A stretch of 64,000 nucleotides of DNA from Anadara kagoshimensis (GCA_021292105.1 CM037864.1:12323898-12387897); one strand, 5' to 3'; positions 21,818 to 33,002 are shown, counted from the first letter of the stretch. Notes: generated from the sequence alone by a model not told the origin. Numbers and translations: made by a program.

Positions 21818-22502
21818 CTGGAATTTCAAATATCAGACAGTCAGAAACAGTTAGTTTATCATCAACTTGGTTAATTCTGTTTAATTCTGCATACCTGTTG
21901 CCCATATCATCACATTTAAATTCAATATGATTTTTTTGCATGGATCTTAAGTAATTTCTCTCAGTCTTTCCAAAATAATACATAAATTCAAAAATGACCC
22001 TATTTTGGAGCCCCTGTGGGGTTTCCTTATCAAATAAAGGGCTGGAATATAACCGGTCTATATCTGCAGGAATTATTGGAACAGAACATGGCAAGTTTCC
22101 CGAAAGGTCGTCTGGTATGGTCGCCAAAACTTTTTGAAAAATGTTATTACACTCTTTAAATTCTACATCTTTGATAATGTCGTCTGCTCGAATTTTCAAA
22201 AAATGTTTCTGAAGTCCAAATTTCAATACTTTTAGCGAAGGTTTAGCATATAAGTCTCCGTTTTCTTTGCGAACACCCATGTAAAATTTCCCAAGCACAG
22301 ATGACACAACGGATTTTTCTGCAGTGACCAAATCTTCAACACACCGTGCTTCTCTTGCAAAACCGCGTTTCAAGAAATCGTCCAATGATCTGACTGCCGA
22401 CTGTATTATTTTTCTTGTTGTCAGTTTGTCTTCTGTTTCTATTTCTGGAAAATCGTCATAATCTTCTGAAACGCTCACTAAATATGTATCGGTATCATCC
22501 AT
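21818..22502 (-). CDS. Crypton-derived/zinc-finger gene, exon 1 (recombinase-like N-terminal half)
   Basis: This is the first coding exon of a gene running to 10165; about 1,340 residues if the two small frame breaks are bridged. The start chosen is the ATG at 22502 (MDDTDTYLVSVSEDYDDF). Residues from about 30 to 228 match the DUF3504 family of domesticated Crypton tyrosine recombinases (as in QRICH1, KIAA1958 and ZMYM proteins): a core-binding helical part (SVLGKFYMGVRKENGDLY, GLQKHFLKI), then LYSSPLFDKETPQGLQNRV and FEFMYYFGKTERNYLRSM with the family's first conserved Arg. In known relatives the domain is C-terminal; here it comes first and zinc fingers come last. Function is not known; a nuclear, non-catalytic DNA-binding role is inferred. 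The exon ends ATTCCAG|GTAAAT in phase 1. Confidence 0.85.
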
Positions 22503-23261
22503 TGTTATATTCACATATATCGTCTGGGGCTATATCAAGATGAACGATTTTATTGTCCGTCTGCATGGGCAATATTTGCTCAAAATCGATTGCGCGCTTG
22601 TAAACCACTCAGATTTTTATTATATTTAAAGCATGTATATGATCGCGATGTTTTATCGACCTGCGGTGTGTATGCTAAACAGGTTATCAAAATAGTGATT
22701 ATCGACCGGGATAGGTAAACGTCACAGTCAGTGTTGTCTCCATGGTGATAAAAATACATCTGCTTTTAAATGCGTCGAGTTGATTCAAACAATCAATGTT
22801 CCCTAAACCAGCACCATTGAAGAGTTTGATTACATCTTTACATTTTTCGAAATAAAGAAAACCCAAAAAACTTGATAGAATTCAATTACATGTGTTAAAA
22901 TTTGATTTCTTAAATTTTAGGCATATATATTGCAATTGCATTTCCAGCTTTTGGTAATTTGTCACGCCTAAATCTAGAAATAATAATAATAAAAATATTT
23001 TATTTAAGTGTCGAATGTAAAACTCAATATGTTACAAGCTTTTTCAAAAGTTTTATATTCGGCTACGAGACACTGCATAAAATACAATTATACATTAAAA
23101 TAGCCTTTATTTTGTCGATAAAATTACATAAATCTATTTCCCAAAACATATCAAGATTTTAAAAAGTCAAATTATTTATTTACATATCAGATCGTTTATA
23201 ATTCATCTTTGTAAATTAAGTCATTCTTATCTTAAGATGTTTATGCTTAAAATAAATGGGA
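22503..23261. other. Upstream region of the Crypton-derived gene
   Basis: 22503-22760 is GC-richer with several CpGs (GATTGCGCGC, GATCGCGATG) and is the likely promoter for the minus-strand gene. The rest is AT-rich and shows nothing. Confidence 0.4.
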
Positions 23262-23510
23262 TATTGTTAGGATCCTAACCATGTTGGTTGTGTGTAACGT
23301 CGCATCAGCAATTCAACATTCAATCGCGAAGGGATCATATTTATTTGATATCTCTAAAGAAAATGTTCGTGTACATGTGGGAGATGTGCAAATGGCGAAC
23401 CCAGAGAGGGTCTACATGTGCATCATATGCTCAGATTTCAGGAGATTGCAGGATTTTATACTAATTAAAACATTTTCTGGGTGGGCATGCAACACGGACC
23501 CGCCCTAGCA
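23262..23510 (-). mobile_element. SINE-2 fragment
   Basis: GTAACGTCGCATCAGCAATT and GATATCTCTAAAGAAAATGT resemble the complement of the SINE-2 3' part (GATGCGACGTTAAGCAACAT). Confidence 0.5.
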
Positions 23511-23614
23511 CGTTCTCCAATATATACCGAAAAATGGACACTGTTAAAGCTGGTCAGTACTAGCGTGCGTCCAGGACAACTTAAAAACTTAAGGTACTAG
23601 CTCACATAGTGTAT

Positions 23615-23775
23615 ACAGTGCAACCTGCCTTAAAGGTCACCTCTATATAAGGACCACCTGCTTATAAAAGCAAATAGAATGGTTTATTCATATTATTTGA
23701 ATTTGTATATAAAGTCCACCTGCCCATAGAGACACTTTTACTGGTCCCCTCGAATGGCCTTTATAGTGTCCGTAC
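23615..23775. mobile_element. MITE-B copy 7
   Basis: Ends ACAGTGCAACCTGCC and GGCCTTTATAGTGTCC; decayed. Confidence 0.65.
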
Positions 23776-23900
23776 AATCTCTAGGCTTTAAAATGATTGA
23801 TTCTAGTGTGTTTTGTTGTCTTGTTTGGCAGTTTCAGTCATTGACCAATGTTTGTGTTCTTGGATGTTTTGGCTGTTTCAATTATGTACGCGTTTTTCAG

Positions 23901-24215
23901 TTACACAGTAGCTCAGTTGGTAGAGTGCTCGCTCCGTAAGTGGGAGGTCGTGGGTTTTAAACCTCGATCGGGTAGTGACTGTTCTTTCGCCAAGCACTCG
24001 TCATTACCAAATGAAATTAACGGTTCTTCCGGACGGGAACTTAAAACAAACGAGGTCCCGTTTCACGAAAGGCGTTGCACGATAAGGAACCATACTTTAT
24101 AGTGCCATTATCGAAACGAAAAGAACAAATTTTTGCACATTCGCCTATAGTTTGCGACGTCTCGATATAAGTGAAATATTCTTGACTAGGACGTTAAACA
24201 CCATTACTCAACTCT
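23901..24215 (+). mobile_element. SINE-1 copy, well preserved
   Basis: The tRNA-like head has A box TAGCTCAGTTGGTAGAGTGC (23909) and B box GGTTTTAAACC. Body GTTCTTTCGCCAAGCACTCG and tail TCTTGACTAGGACGTTAAAC follow, ending CCATTACTCAACTC. Confidence 0.85.
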
Positions 24216-26014
24216 TTTTTTCTATTTGCAGACTAAATACAACTGTATGCTAAATCAAACATTAATTTTATATTGTGCGCAGCGAAACGTTCAGTCAATA
24301 AGTTTATAAATGATCAATAGTAATTTTGCCTCTTACATACCAATTTTTTAAAGGCTTGATTAATCATCCATTGTGCGTTCAAAGTAGGAAGTTTATCTTG
24401 TGTTCACCCATTCTCAGTAATAAGGCCCAAATAGTGTTATATTACAGTATAATGAATTGGCTTTGGAAAAGACCAAAGAATAAATGTACCAACAGAAACT
24501 ACACATTATATCTACAATTATCAATCACAGTTTTCTAGTTAATCCATGTATTTGATTATTTTCCAATCTCATAAACCTTCAAAATGATACAAACGTTACT
24601 GTTACCGGGTAAGGTTTTTATGTTTTAAATCGCCAAATCTTCAATATTTGGAAAGTAACAAAAATTTAAAGAATTGCTTTTGTTAATGCTGCATTGTTGT
24701 CATATCTAAAACTGGTTTCTGATGACAATGCAAGCTATTGGTAAAATCTGGTGCCAAATAAAGATGTGTTACCAGCTGTCGGATACAAACGTTACCACAT
24801 ATAAAACTGTCCATGGTTATCATATATTAATGTCATACTTACCACTGACGTGGGCAAATTGAAGCTTATCTTACGCATACTTAACGGAACAATAAAATTT
24901 TCAACTTAACAGTCGCTATTGGGCCTGAACAAGCATGACACAAAATTGAATGGAAGGTTTTATTTTCATCAATACTTACGTTACGTCATTCATATGGTTA
25001 AATATTTTATCCAAGTCAAAATTAATATATTGTCAAACGAAGTACTTTGATATAATATTTAAAATATATCATCTTTATTCCGCACAAGTTCCTATTATTT
25101 AAACCACATATTGTAACAGTTGAAAAAAATACATACGTTACCGATACATACGTGATAACATCATTTGAAAATACACCTAAATCACGTCAAGTGACCACTA
25201 TAATTTGTATAGTTCTAGATTTAAATTATAGAAGTGTGCATGTGAAGTTTTAACCACATCGATTGTTGTTAAAATAAAAATTCTCAAGCAAAAGTGAAAC
25301 AGTCGAAGGTGACCTCTTTGGATGGCAAGAATCCATTCAAAAATTTCAATTTGAAATAATACATCTGACTATATAGATAATAAACCTTGTCATTTCCATC
25401 AAACCCATGATGGTATGTCTACCCTTGATCCATAGTCTGGAATTCATTTTCCAAAAAATGATATATACGTTACTATAGGTAACGTATGTAATTAACACAA
25501 GTAACGTATGTATCAGTACTTTCATTTCAATTACAATGAAATAGTTAAGCAAACTGTCATTAGATACAACAATAACAAACACTTAAAGTTTCTAGTTTAG
25601 TTACGTGTAGAGAAATTAAACAATTTTCAACTTCAAATTGGATTTTGAAACGATAGATGTCACTGGTCTAATTTATTTGGATAATTTTCTCATAGATTTG
25701 AATACAGCATTGTTCATTTAAATATTTTTTATACATACAAATCAAATACCTGCAATTTCATAAATTCTGATTATGAAAGTGTAAATGCAGCGTAAAACAA
25801 AACTTCAATGGTCAAATGGGTGGTCAATATACATCCATATATCTGCATACCCCCAGGTAACGTAAGTATTGGTATCTACGTTACTGGTCTGAATTACAAA
25901 CACAGTTGCTGTCTAATGTTTCATGATGGATAAATCATGTCTTGAAATTCAGTTAAATTACAGAGATAAAGATAATGGGATATGATCGGAGTTCTAAATT
26001 GAGGAGAAACTAAG

Positions 26015-26130
26015 AATTAAACTGAAAAAAACAAACCTACTATTCCATGTGTCCGAATCCAGAAGCAAAGTGAAAACTTTGAAACTGACAAGTTAAGTTA
26101 AACACATGAACTTCCAGAACAGATAGCCGC
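26015..26130 (-). repeat. Dispersed repeat R1 copy
   Basis: TTCCATGTGTCCGAATCCAG and AAACACATGAACTTCCAG, within the 4 kb TIR element. Confidence 0.5.
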
Positions 26131-26944
26131 CAAGGATGTTTCAGATAGTGGTTATGTCTCTTTGGAACCAGTCCCTGTAACGTCATTAACAACAGTGGTC
26201 ATACTCTTCTTAGTTTTAGGTTACCTTCTATTTAAACTAGGGGTAAAAACTATACAAGTTCTGACAAGAAACTAAGAGGGAAGCTTAATGTAATGTATCT
26301 AAAGACGTTAAAATTTTAAAAGATAAATCATGAGAAAGAAATTTCAGATAGAAAACTTTCATATTAGAAAGGATAAAAGAGTTACATTTTCAAATGAGAA
26401 GTTAACATTATGAAAGCAAACAGAAAGTGATGTATCCATTATTGACTTGACACCCAACAAGCGAAGCTCAGAAAAAGTTCTTCTTGGTAACACCTTATTG
26501 ACAAATATTAAATACATGTATAGTGATAGAATCAACAACAAAATATGAGTGATTTTGAAAGACACCATATACATGTTATGTTTAGCAATATAATTTTCCA
26601 ACAATAATCGGTAATGGGCCTAAACTGTGCATCATTGCTGGCTGATTTATTTCATATTGCAGCAGAATTTATGTAAAACCGTTTTTAACTTGAAGGATGA
26701 CTGTAACAAAACCATTTAACTCCACATATATACAGATACATGATGTCTGGTATAGGATTTTATAATTCTAAATTCGAAGGCTTTTGTGAATGTCATCTAT
26801 CTTAAGGATATTGAAATAAAAGATACAACTGATCCTTCATGTTCTGCTTCATATTGGGACTTGTACCTCAACTATGGCACCCACATGGACTTTATAAAAC
26901 GAAGCAAACTGCTTGATTACTAATACCAAAATACAATGGACATT

Positions 26945-27065
26945 GTTGATTTGTTCTCACTTTCCTGGTGAAAGTTCGTGTGTTTAACTTTATTTGCAAA
27001 TTTTCAACGTTTGTTCTCTGCTTTGGGATTATGAAATTGGCATGGATCGGTATGAGAGACATTTT
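26945..27065 (+). repeat. Dispersed repeat R1 copy
   Basis: TTCCTGGTGAAAGTTCGTG and TTTGGGATTATGAAATTGG, opposite in orientation to the copy at 26015. Confidence 0.5.
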
Positions 27066-28469
27066 AAGTCACATGATTGATTAAAAGATAATTAGAAGAA
27101 AAAGAGATCGACTTTAAATAAATTGACTGGTATAGACAGTAAATGTTTGTAAAAGGCACATAGCATGTAAGATTTTTCAGTCTATCCTGAATTTAGAAAC
27201 AGTATAACCAATCGGGTGGAGAAAAAAGTTGTTAGAAATAAAGGATAAGTCCAGATTTCAGGTTTAAAAACTAAATATGAAAAGTACTACTGGAGAGAAA
27301 AATACAGACAGTGGTTCCTTTAAAGATATGACATTTTAATCAGCAATTAAGACTTTCTCATTCCATTAGCCTTGTTTTTTAGAATGTAACTCGGGTATAT
27401 TTTATTGAATTTCTTTAAAGGAGGACATGTCACTGAGTGAAGAAGTTTTAAACCCCAGTATGTAATTGTTACATACGTGACTAAACAGTTACATACGTTA
27501 CTTACTTAATATTATTTGTCACTAGAAAAGTGAACATTTACATCGTGATAATTGATAATTTTAAAGGCTTTATATCTGTGTTGTCTTAATAAGAAATTGA
27601 AGACTTCATTGTAAACGATACCATGTACATAATCTTATTATCGGTTAAACTGTTACATACGTTACCGATAAATAGTTTTTGTCATTTCGCTAGAAAAGTG
27701 AACATATATACCAATATCATGTGTTCTATTGATAAGTTTTACAATTTTATTATGGAAAACAAGAGTTAATAATTTGTAATATAATATAATTTAGCTGTCT
27801 TTATATTGACTCAAAGTCATCTAGAGGTGCTACATACGTTACCGAATACACTGTTTACTTAAGTGAAAATTATCTTGAAGATAATAAGTTTTGTACAGTT
27901 TTTTGGTTAGCAATTTCATCAAGACATATTTGCATTTTGATTTGGTGTTGATTAATGACTACCTGTTTGAAATTTTGTTTCTGTTACCAACTTGAGAATA
28001 CAGAAATAAATTTATTGTATTTTTGCGTAAAAATACTTTAATTTCTGTAGACTACAAACATCGTCATTATCATTTCGATATGCCGAAGTGGTCTCAAGGC
28101 ACATTTTTAAATTAATAACAATGTAACCTAATGTTCAAGCATAATAAACATATAAATACTACTACCTGGTAAGAATATGATGAACTTTAACTACGGTCAC
28201 GTAAATATCAACTCATTTAAATACAAATGGTATGTATGTAACAATAAAGTGAAATTACAACCAAAATAATCAATTGGTGTTAATAATTTTGTTGTTTCTG
28301 AATCTCTGATATGTCCAGTCTCTGAAAATACCAGAAGTTCATTGCTTGTAAGACTTTTATTTTTCATCATCTTGAAATAGTGAATTGGGCCTTATTACTG
28401 AGAATGGGTGGTTACAAAACAAAGTTTTCTGTGTTTGTTGTTTAAGTTTTATACTCTTGTTGCTAAGGA

Positions 28470-28726
28470 GCCCGGTTTCACAATCATTCCTTAGCTAATA
28501 TTTTCCTTAACTTAAATTTAGCAAATTTTGATATTCTCTTTTTGGAACTATTGATGAATATTTTTGTCAAAACTAAATGCAAATGTTTTAATCTTGAGGT
28601 CATCTTAAAAATAACACCTTAGATTCCTGAATATCTTGAAAATTAACATAATTATGAAGATTTGAAATTTTGCAAGATTTAAGTTAAGGAAAATCTTAGC
28701 TAAGGAATGATTGTGAAACCGGGGCT
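28470..28726. mobile_element. MITE-A copy 3
   Basis: CCCGGTTTCACAATCATTCC at the left and GGAATGATTGTGAAACCGGG at the right; it inserted just outside the 4 kb element. Confidence 0.85.
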
Positions 28727-28769
28727 TGGTTACATTTTCACAGGAACATATTCCTTTCTTTGGCTTGTA

Positions 28770-29015
28770 AAGGGACATTGGTGGCCGAGCGATCTAAAGC
28801 GTGCGCAAAAGAACAACACCGACTCCGGTCCAGCGCCTAGGTTCGCGTCCCTCTCGGGTAGATCCTAGGGTGTAAAAAGTCAGTTCGTTTGGCGAGGGTC
28901 GGCGGTGGGTTTTTTTTGGAATCTCCGGTTTCTCCCACCATTCTAGAAGTGGCTTGATATGTTCCAAAATCTTGATTGAGACATTAACACTACACGCACT
29001 TCACTCTATTACAGT
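28770..29015 (+). mobile_element. SINE-3 (Leu/Ser-tRNA-like head)
   Basis: Head GGTGGCCGAGCGATCTAAAG (A box) and GGTTCGCGTCCC (B box), body GATCCTAGGGTGTAAAAAGT, and a tail with TCTTGATTGAGACATTAACA. It is the only copy of this head seen here. Confidence 0.65.
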
Positions 29016-29154
29016 TCGTTCTTTATTTCATGCATGCTTTTGGTGAGATAAATTATCCTGGGCATATTTGACGTCCCATAGTTCCATGTTCCTTTCATTC
29101 TCAATTTTGATTACACGCATAGAGGATGTATCTAGTTAAACAGTAGAGACTTAC

Positions 29155-29290
29155 ACTTCCGGAGCACCTGGCCTTGCTTCCCTAGTAGAAGTTCACATGT
29201 TTAACTTCATTTGCCAGTTTAGTTTCAAAGTCATTACTTTACTTTACTTTGGGATTGTGATTTAGACATGGATTGGTATGTTTATTTTAA
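29155..29290 (+). repeat. Dispersed repeat R1 copy
   Basis: AGAAGTTCACATGTTTAACT and GGGATTGTGATTTAGACATG. Confidence 0.5.
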
Positions 29291-29785
29291 CTTTCTTTGG
29301 GATTGTAATTTAGGAATAAAAAAAAATAATAATAAAATAAAATAAAACAAAATAAATAACGAACTTTGTACAAGTTTCGGGTTGTATATTTTAAATTTCT
29401 AATTAAACAACATATTGTTATATTTAATAGTGACACCAACAGTACTAACACAGGTTGTAACAGACATGCGGAACTTCAAACATGTTGTAATGTAAAAATG
29501 CAGACAAAAACGACACAATCCAGTTTAGTTTCAAAGTCAATACATTACTTTGGGATTGTGATTTAGGAAAAAAACAACAAAGTTTGTACAAGTTCCGGGT
29601 TGTATATTACATTTCTAATTTAACAGCATATTATATTTAAAAAAATGACACCAATCAAATGACATTGATTGTAACAGATATGACCTCGCATCTACCATAA
29701 TCCGGATCTTCATGGCACACAGTAAGCCATATGTTGTACTACAAAAGCATATAAATAAGCACACAGAAACAACACAATCTATTCT
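29217..29785. repeat. Tandem duplication upstream of the C1q gene
   Basis: CAGTTTAGTTTCAAAGTCA, TGTACAAGTT(T/C)CGGGTTGTAT and ACACAATC words occur twice, in blocks starting near 29217 and 29521. The second block runs into the TATA region. Confidence 0.6.
29750..29757 (+). promoter_or_regulatory. TATA box of the C1q-domain gene
   Basis: TATAAATA lies 86 bp upstream of the ATG at 29836, fitting a start site near 29780 and a 5' UTR of about 55 nt. Confidence 0.55.
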
Positions 29786-29835
29786 GCAAGTCATTAATAC
29801 TTTACCTGATTTGTGTGACCAAAATTATTATCAAA

Positions 29836-30046
29836 ATGTTTAAAGAAATTATTTTATTTTATTTCATCTACAGCTTTGCCAATCCAAGTGGTCTGGTGGA
29901 TGGTGCTAAAAAAGACATCAAACCGGGAAAAGACCAAACTGGTTGCCATAGTTATTTCGTCAAGGAAATGTTTCACATATTTTCAGACGAAAAGATTGAA
30001 AGTAAAATCCAACAAGCAATACAAGAGTTAAAGAAAGCAAGCAAAG
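29836..30046 (+). CDS. C1q-domain protein, exon 1 (signal peptide and neck)
   Basis: The start is the ATG at 29836, giving MFKEIILFYFIYSFANPSG, a good signal peptide with an IILFYFIYSF core. The mature N-terminus has one Cys (QTGCHSYF) and a charged helical stretch (KIESKIQQAIQELKKASK) that could form a short coiled-coil neck. The exon ends at AAAG|GTAGGA in phase 1 and joins 31675, giving 178 residues in all. The family comprises secreted C1q-domain proteins, highly expanded in bivalves and acting as soluble lectin-like recognition molecules. The C1q domain itself is in exon 2, where the gene is cut short. Confidence 0.8.
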
Positions 30047-30066
30047 GTAGGATAAAATCATGAGTA

Positions 30067-30067
30067 A

Positions 30068-30113
<46 letters not shown>

Positions 30114-30114
30114 T
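30067..30114. repeat. (TTTA)n microsatellite in the C1q intron
   Basis: About eleven TTAT/TTTA units directly after the donor region. Confidence 0.9.
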
Positions 30115-30559
30115 TGTTATTCCTGATTGCTTTATTGTCTTATCTCCGTTTTGAATTTAAAACTGAAATGAACATTATATTTATTAGCTCAACTGGCTCT
30201 ATCCGTCTGTGGGAGGTCGTGTGTTTTCCGAAACGGGCGTCTAGTGACATAAAATTAACATTGGTAAATTTAAACCACTGAACCGGTATCGCTGCTGGTA
30301 GATGTTTCCCCGGGGATATCACAAACTCAGTAGGCATTACTTTAATGCTACATGTATTTTCAAAATTTCCTGCTAGTTAAAATTTAAAAATCCTCAAAAA
30401 CTAAGGTATGCTCCCTCATGCAAAGTATTTTCTTAGCTAAATTTGGATAATATATTACCGTCCTTTAGATATTTTTCAACCCCTTTGAAGAAATTTTGGT
30501 TTCACAATTTTGGTCTAAGCACTACTGATGAGGAATTGTATTTCGAAATGGTCGTTGAT

Positions 30560-30690
30560 ATAATAAGGTTTTTTTCTAGTGGCAGTTCACGTGTTTAACC
30601 TGACTTTTCAATTCAAAAGTTTTTACTTTGCTTCTGGATTGTGATTCGGACATGGGTCATATGTTTGTTTTTGATTATAGCTTTATTAAA
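30560..30690 (+). repeat. Dispersed repeat R1 copy
   Basis: GTGGCAGTTCACGTGTTTAA and CTTCTGGATTGTGATTCGGA. Confidence 0.5.
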
Positions 30691-30710
30691 ACGTTTTTGT
30701 TAATAAAGTT

Positions 30711-31000
30711 TAACGGATAATGGATTTTTTTCAGCCAATTCTCTAAAATAGCTGGACCAAATAAGGAAGACCATTGGTTGATGTAGATTGCAATTGTGTG
30801 CAGTATGGCAGCCCGAAAGGGCGCAGGACATTTGAGCGAGAATTAAATTTAAAAAAATAAAAAATTAACGGATAATGTACATTTTCAGCCAGTTCTCTAA
30901 CATAGTTGGACCGAATATGGAAGATCATTGGTTGATGTAGAATGCAATTGTGTGCAGTATGGCAGCCCGAAAGGGCGCAGGACATTGGAGCGAAAATTTA
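30711..31000. repeat. Two-copy direct repeat (~157 bp period)
   Basis: AACGGATAATG, TTGGTTGATGTAGA and GTGTGCAGTATGGCAGCCCG with AAAGGGCGCAGGACATT occur at 30711-30843 and 30868-31000. Confidence 0.8.
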
Positions 31001-31479
31001 AAAACTCCCAGTGGACTTTTGAGCGACGATTTTAGTGGGAATTTGATCGACAAATTCTAAATATTACAGATATGTGAATTTACTTTATCCTGTAAATTTT
31101 ACCAAGATTTTTTCAGTTTTTTTTAAATGTAGTGTAGACTTTTAATGGTTTTTAGAAATTTTAATTTGGGGCTTTTTAAAATTTTTATCCTGTTCAAAAT
31201 CCTACTTTCACCTTCCCGCAATGAGCAGGGGCAATGAACTTTAGTCTGGCTAACGGAAGAGGTTAAAAATATGTCTACCATATTTTTGGATTTTCGCTCA
31301 AATGGGTTAAAACTTTGTCTCTCCATTATTCTGTCGCTCTTACGCCCTTTTTTCGCTCTTTTGTCTCGTGCTTTCGCTCAAATGTCCAATGCCGGTTCGT
31401 AAAATCAAGATAGCTGTCATTACTATAAATAGCAGTTACATCAGCGGACAATGTCAACGTAACAAGAATCAAAATAACT

Positions 31480-31640
31480 TCGCTTGTCGGAGCTCGGCGG
31501 TTTTCTCCGGACACTCCGGTTTCCTATACCATCTTTGTATTGACCGCCTCGATTTAAGCGGAAAAAATCTCGACTGGGGCAGCGTAAAACAATATTGCTA
31601 CACTCGACATTTGTATTTTACTGTAGTCACTGTTTAATGT
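31480..31640 (-). mobile_element. SINE tail-like fragment
   Basis: GGTTTTCTCCGGACACTCCG, GACCGCCTCGATTTAAGC and TCGACTGGGGCAGCGTAAAA resemble SINE-1 type tails with the second body (cf. 52940-53040). Confidence 0.4.
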
Positions 31641-31674
31641 GGTAGTTTATTTTCTTTTATTTTTTTATTTGCAG

Positions 31675-32000
31675 AAAATAAAATTGCTTTCACTGCTGGA
31701 CTACCAAAAGTAGAATCGTATTCTCGGCAACAAATACTAAAGTTTACCAACGTCATCACCAATGTTGGAGGAGGACTGAATACTTCAGATGGAGTATTTT
31801 ACTGTCCGGAGCCGGGACTGTATTACTTTTTTGTAAATATCATGTCCACTCCGACTCCTGCATATGCAATGATTTACAAAAACGACAAATTTGTAATGTA
31901 TGTACACACAGCTCACAGTGGCAAAAACTGGCAATCTGGATCCAATGCCGTGAATCTTCAATTGAAACGAGGTGACCGAGTATTCAACTCATACGTTTAA
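31675..32000 (+). CDS. C1q-domain protein, exon 2 (truncated C1q domain)
   Basis: The acceptor TTATTTGCAG precedes AA, completing a Glu codon, then NKIAFTAGLPKVESYS. C1q landmarks follow: KFTNVITNVGGGLNTSDGVF, CPEPGLYYFFVNIM, AMIYKNDKFVM and LQLKRGDRVF. The frame stops at TAA (31998-32000) right after GDRVFNSYV, so the final strands are missing. Immediately beyond, the same frame would read QRGNSFQWTQNIS, then after a further stop and a one-base shift KNETTFISVAFTDLFNE, ending at 32095, which looks like the lost C-terminus. The copy is thus either a pseudogene, a null allele or a shortened protein. Confidence 0.8.
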
Positions 32001-32095
32001 CAAAGAGGCAACTCATTTCAGTGGACACAAAATATAAGTTGAAAAATGAAACCACATTCATTTCAGTGGCGTTTACTGATTTGTTCAATGAATGA
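32001..32095 (+). pseudogene. Remnant of the C1q C-terminus
   Basis: About 30 codons resembling the last C1q strands lie beyond the premature TAA, with an extra stop (TGA after AATATAAGT) and a frame change. Visible as QRGNSF and TTFISVAF in two frames. Confidence 0.6.
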
Positions 32096-32134
32096 ATTCT
32101 GTAAAAACAACTTTTTCAGTTTTATTTATAATTG

Positions 32135-32443
32135 ATTGATTGATTTTATTATTATAAATTTTTCGTCCCACTCAAAAATATTTTACTTATATCGAAACGT
32201 CACCAATTATAGGTGAAGTGATAGAAATTCGACCTTTGCAGTTCTCAGGACAATGTGCAAGGCAGATTCTTTAACATGTCACGCCTGCGTGACAGGGGGC
32301 ATCAGTTTTTAAAATCTCTTCTGGAGAACCCCGTGACTTTCATTTCTAAAGCCGGGTGCCTGACAGTCAATTCTAAGTCGGGGTTCGAACCCACGACCCC
32401 CAACAAAAAGATCGAGTACTATACTAACTGAGCTACCGTAGTG
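32135..32443 (-). mobile_element. SINE-1 copy
   Basis: GATCGAGTACTATACTAACTGAGCTACCGT (head complement) is at the right; TTATATCGAAACGTCACCAA is in the tail region. Confidence 0.8.
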
Positions 32444-32501
32444 GTGTTCTTATTTATAAGATTGCCAAAAGGATAGTTATATTTAGGATCACGTACATAT
32501 T

Positions 32502-32722
32502 CAGTGCAGACCTTTAAGTCGAAAGTTTAACACCGAGCTAACGAAAAGAAGTCGAAACTAGGCTGCCAAGTGGCCGAGATATGGATAGCTAGTGACCAAA
32601 AACTGCTGAGAGATAGCTAGTAGCTGCGGAAATGCTACGGAGATATCGGTAATGAGATGAGCCGCCGACTAGGCACCGATTCCTTAGCATATCGTTAAAC
32701 TCTCGACAGGTCTGTACTGTAC
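32502..32722. mobile_element. MITE-C copy 1 (GACAGGTCTGTACTG family)
   Basis: Left CAGTGCAGACCTTTAAGTCG with AAAGTTTAACACCGAGCTAACG inside; right GTTAAACTCTCGACAGGTCT and GTACTGTACC. Inverted ends of about 40 bp; 220 bp in all. Confidence 0.75.
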
Positions 32723-32739
32723 CTTGGTATTTCAATTAG

Positions 32740-33002
32740 AACTGTGTCTAGAGGGCCAAATACCCCCTCCCCCCAACATTGACCTCCTGACCTTGACCTT
32801 TGATTTATGCACATAAATTTGGTATGCGACACATCGTTCAATGTTGGTTTACATTTTTGCCAAGTTTGATCAAAATTCATCCATAGACATGGACGATATG
32901 GAGCGGACACGATAATGGGACGGACGGACAGACAGACATGCAGACGGACATACAAGGTGATTCCTATATACCCCCTCCCAACTTCGTTTGCGGGGATATA
33001 AT
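32740..33002 (+). repeat. Dispersed GACGGAC-containing repeat
   Basis: AGAACTGTGTCTAGAGGGCC, GACCTTGACCTTTGAT, GGGACGGACGGACAGACAGA, and an end of ATATACCCCCTCCC and TTGCGGGGATATAATAA. The best preserved copy here. Confidence 0.65.

Larger units (their letters stand above)
24405..28410. mobile_element. 4.0 kb non-autonomous TIR transposon, CACTA-like
   Basis: Exact 26 bp inverted termini: CACCCATTCTCAGTAATAAG with GCCCAA following (24405-24430), and its complement at 28385-28410. Both ends are flanked by GTT in the same orientation, consistent with a 3 bp target duplication. The interior has no frame above 81 codons. It carries about 15 copies of a motif close to TACATACGTTACC, clustered in 24586-25890 and 27460-28240 in both orientations and absent between. 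A CAC terminus, 3 bp duplication and subterminal motif clusters are features of CACTA/EnSpm elements; that assignment is inference. Two R1 repeat copies in opposite orientation sit in the middle. Confidence 0.7.

Noticed and set aside
23905-23960. tRNA gene
   Set aside because: It is the head of a SINE-1 copy with body and tail following.
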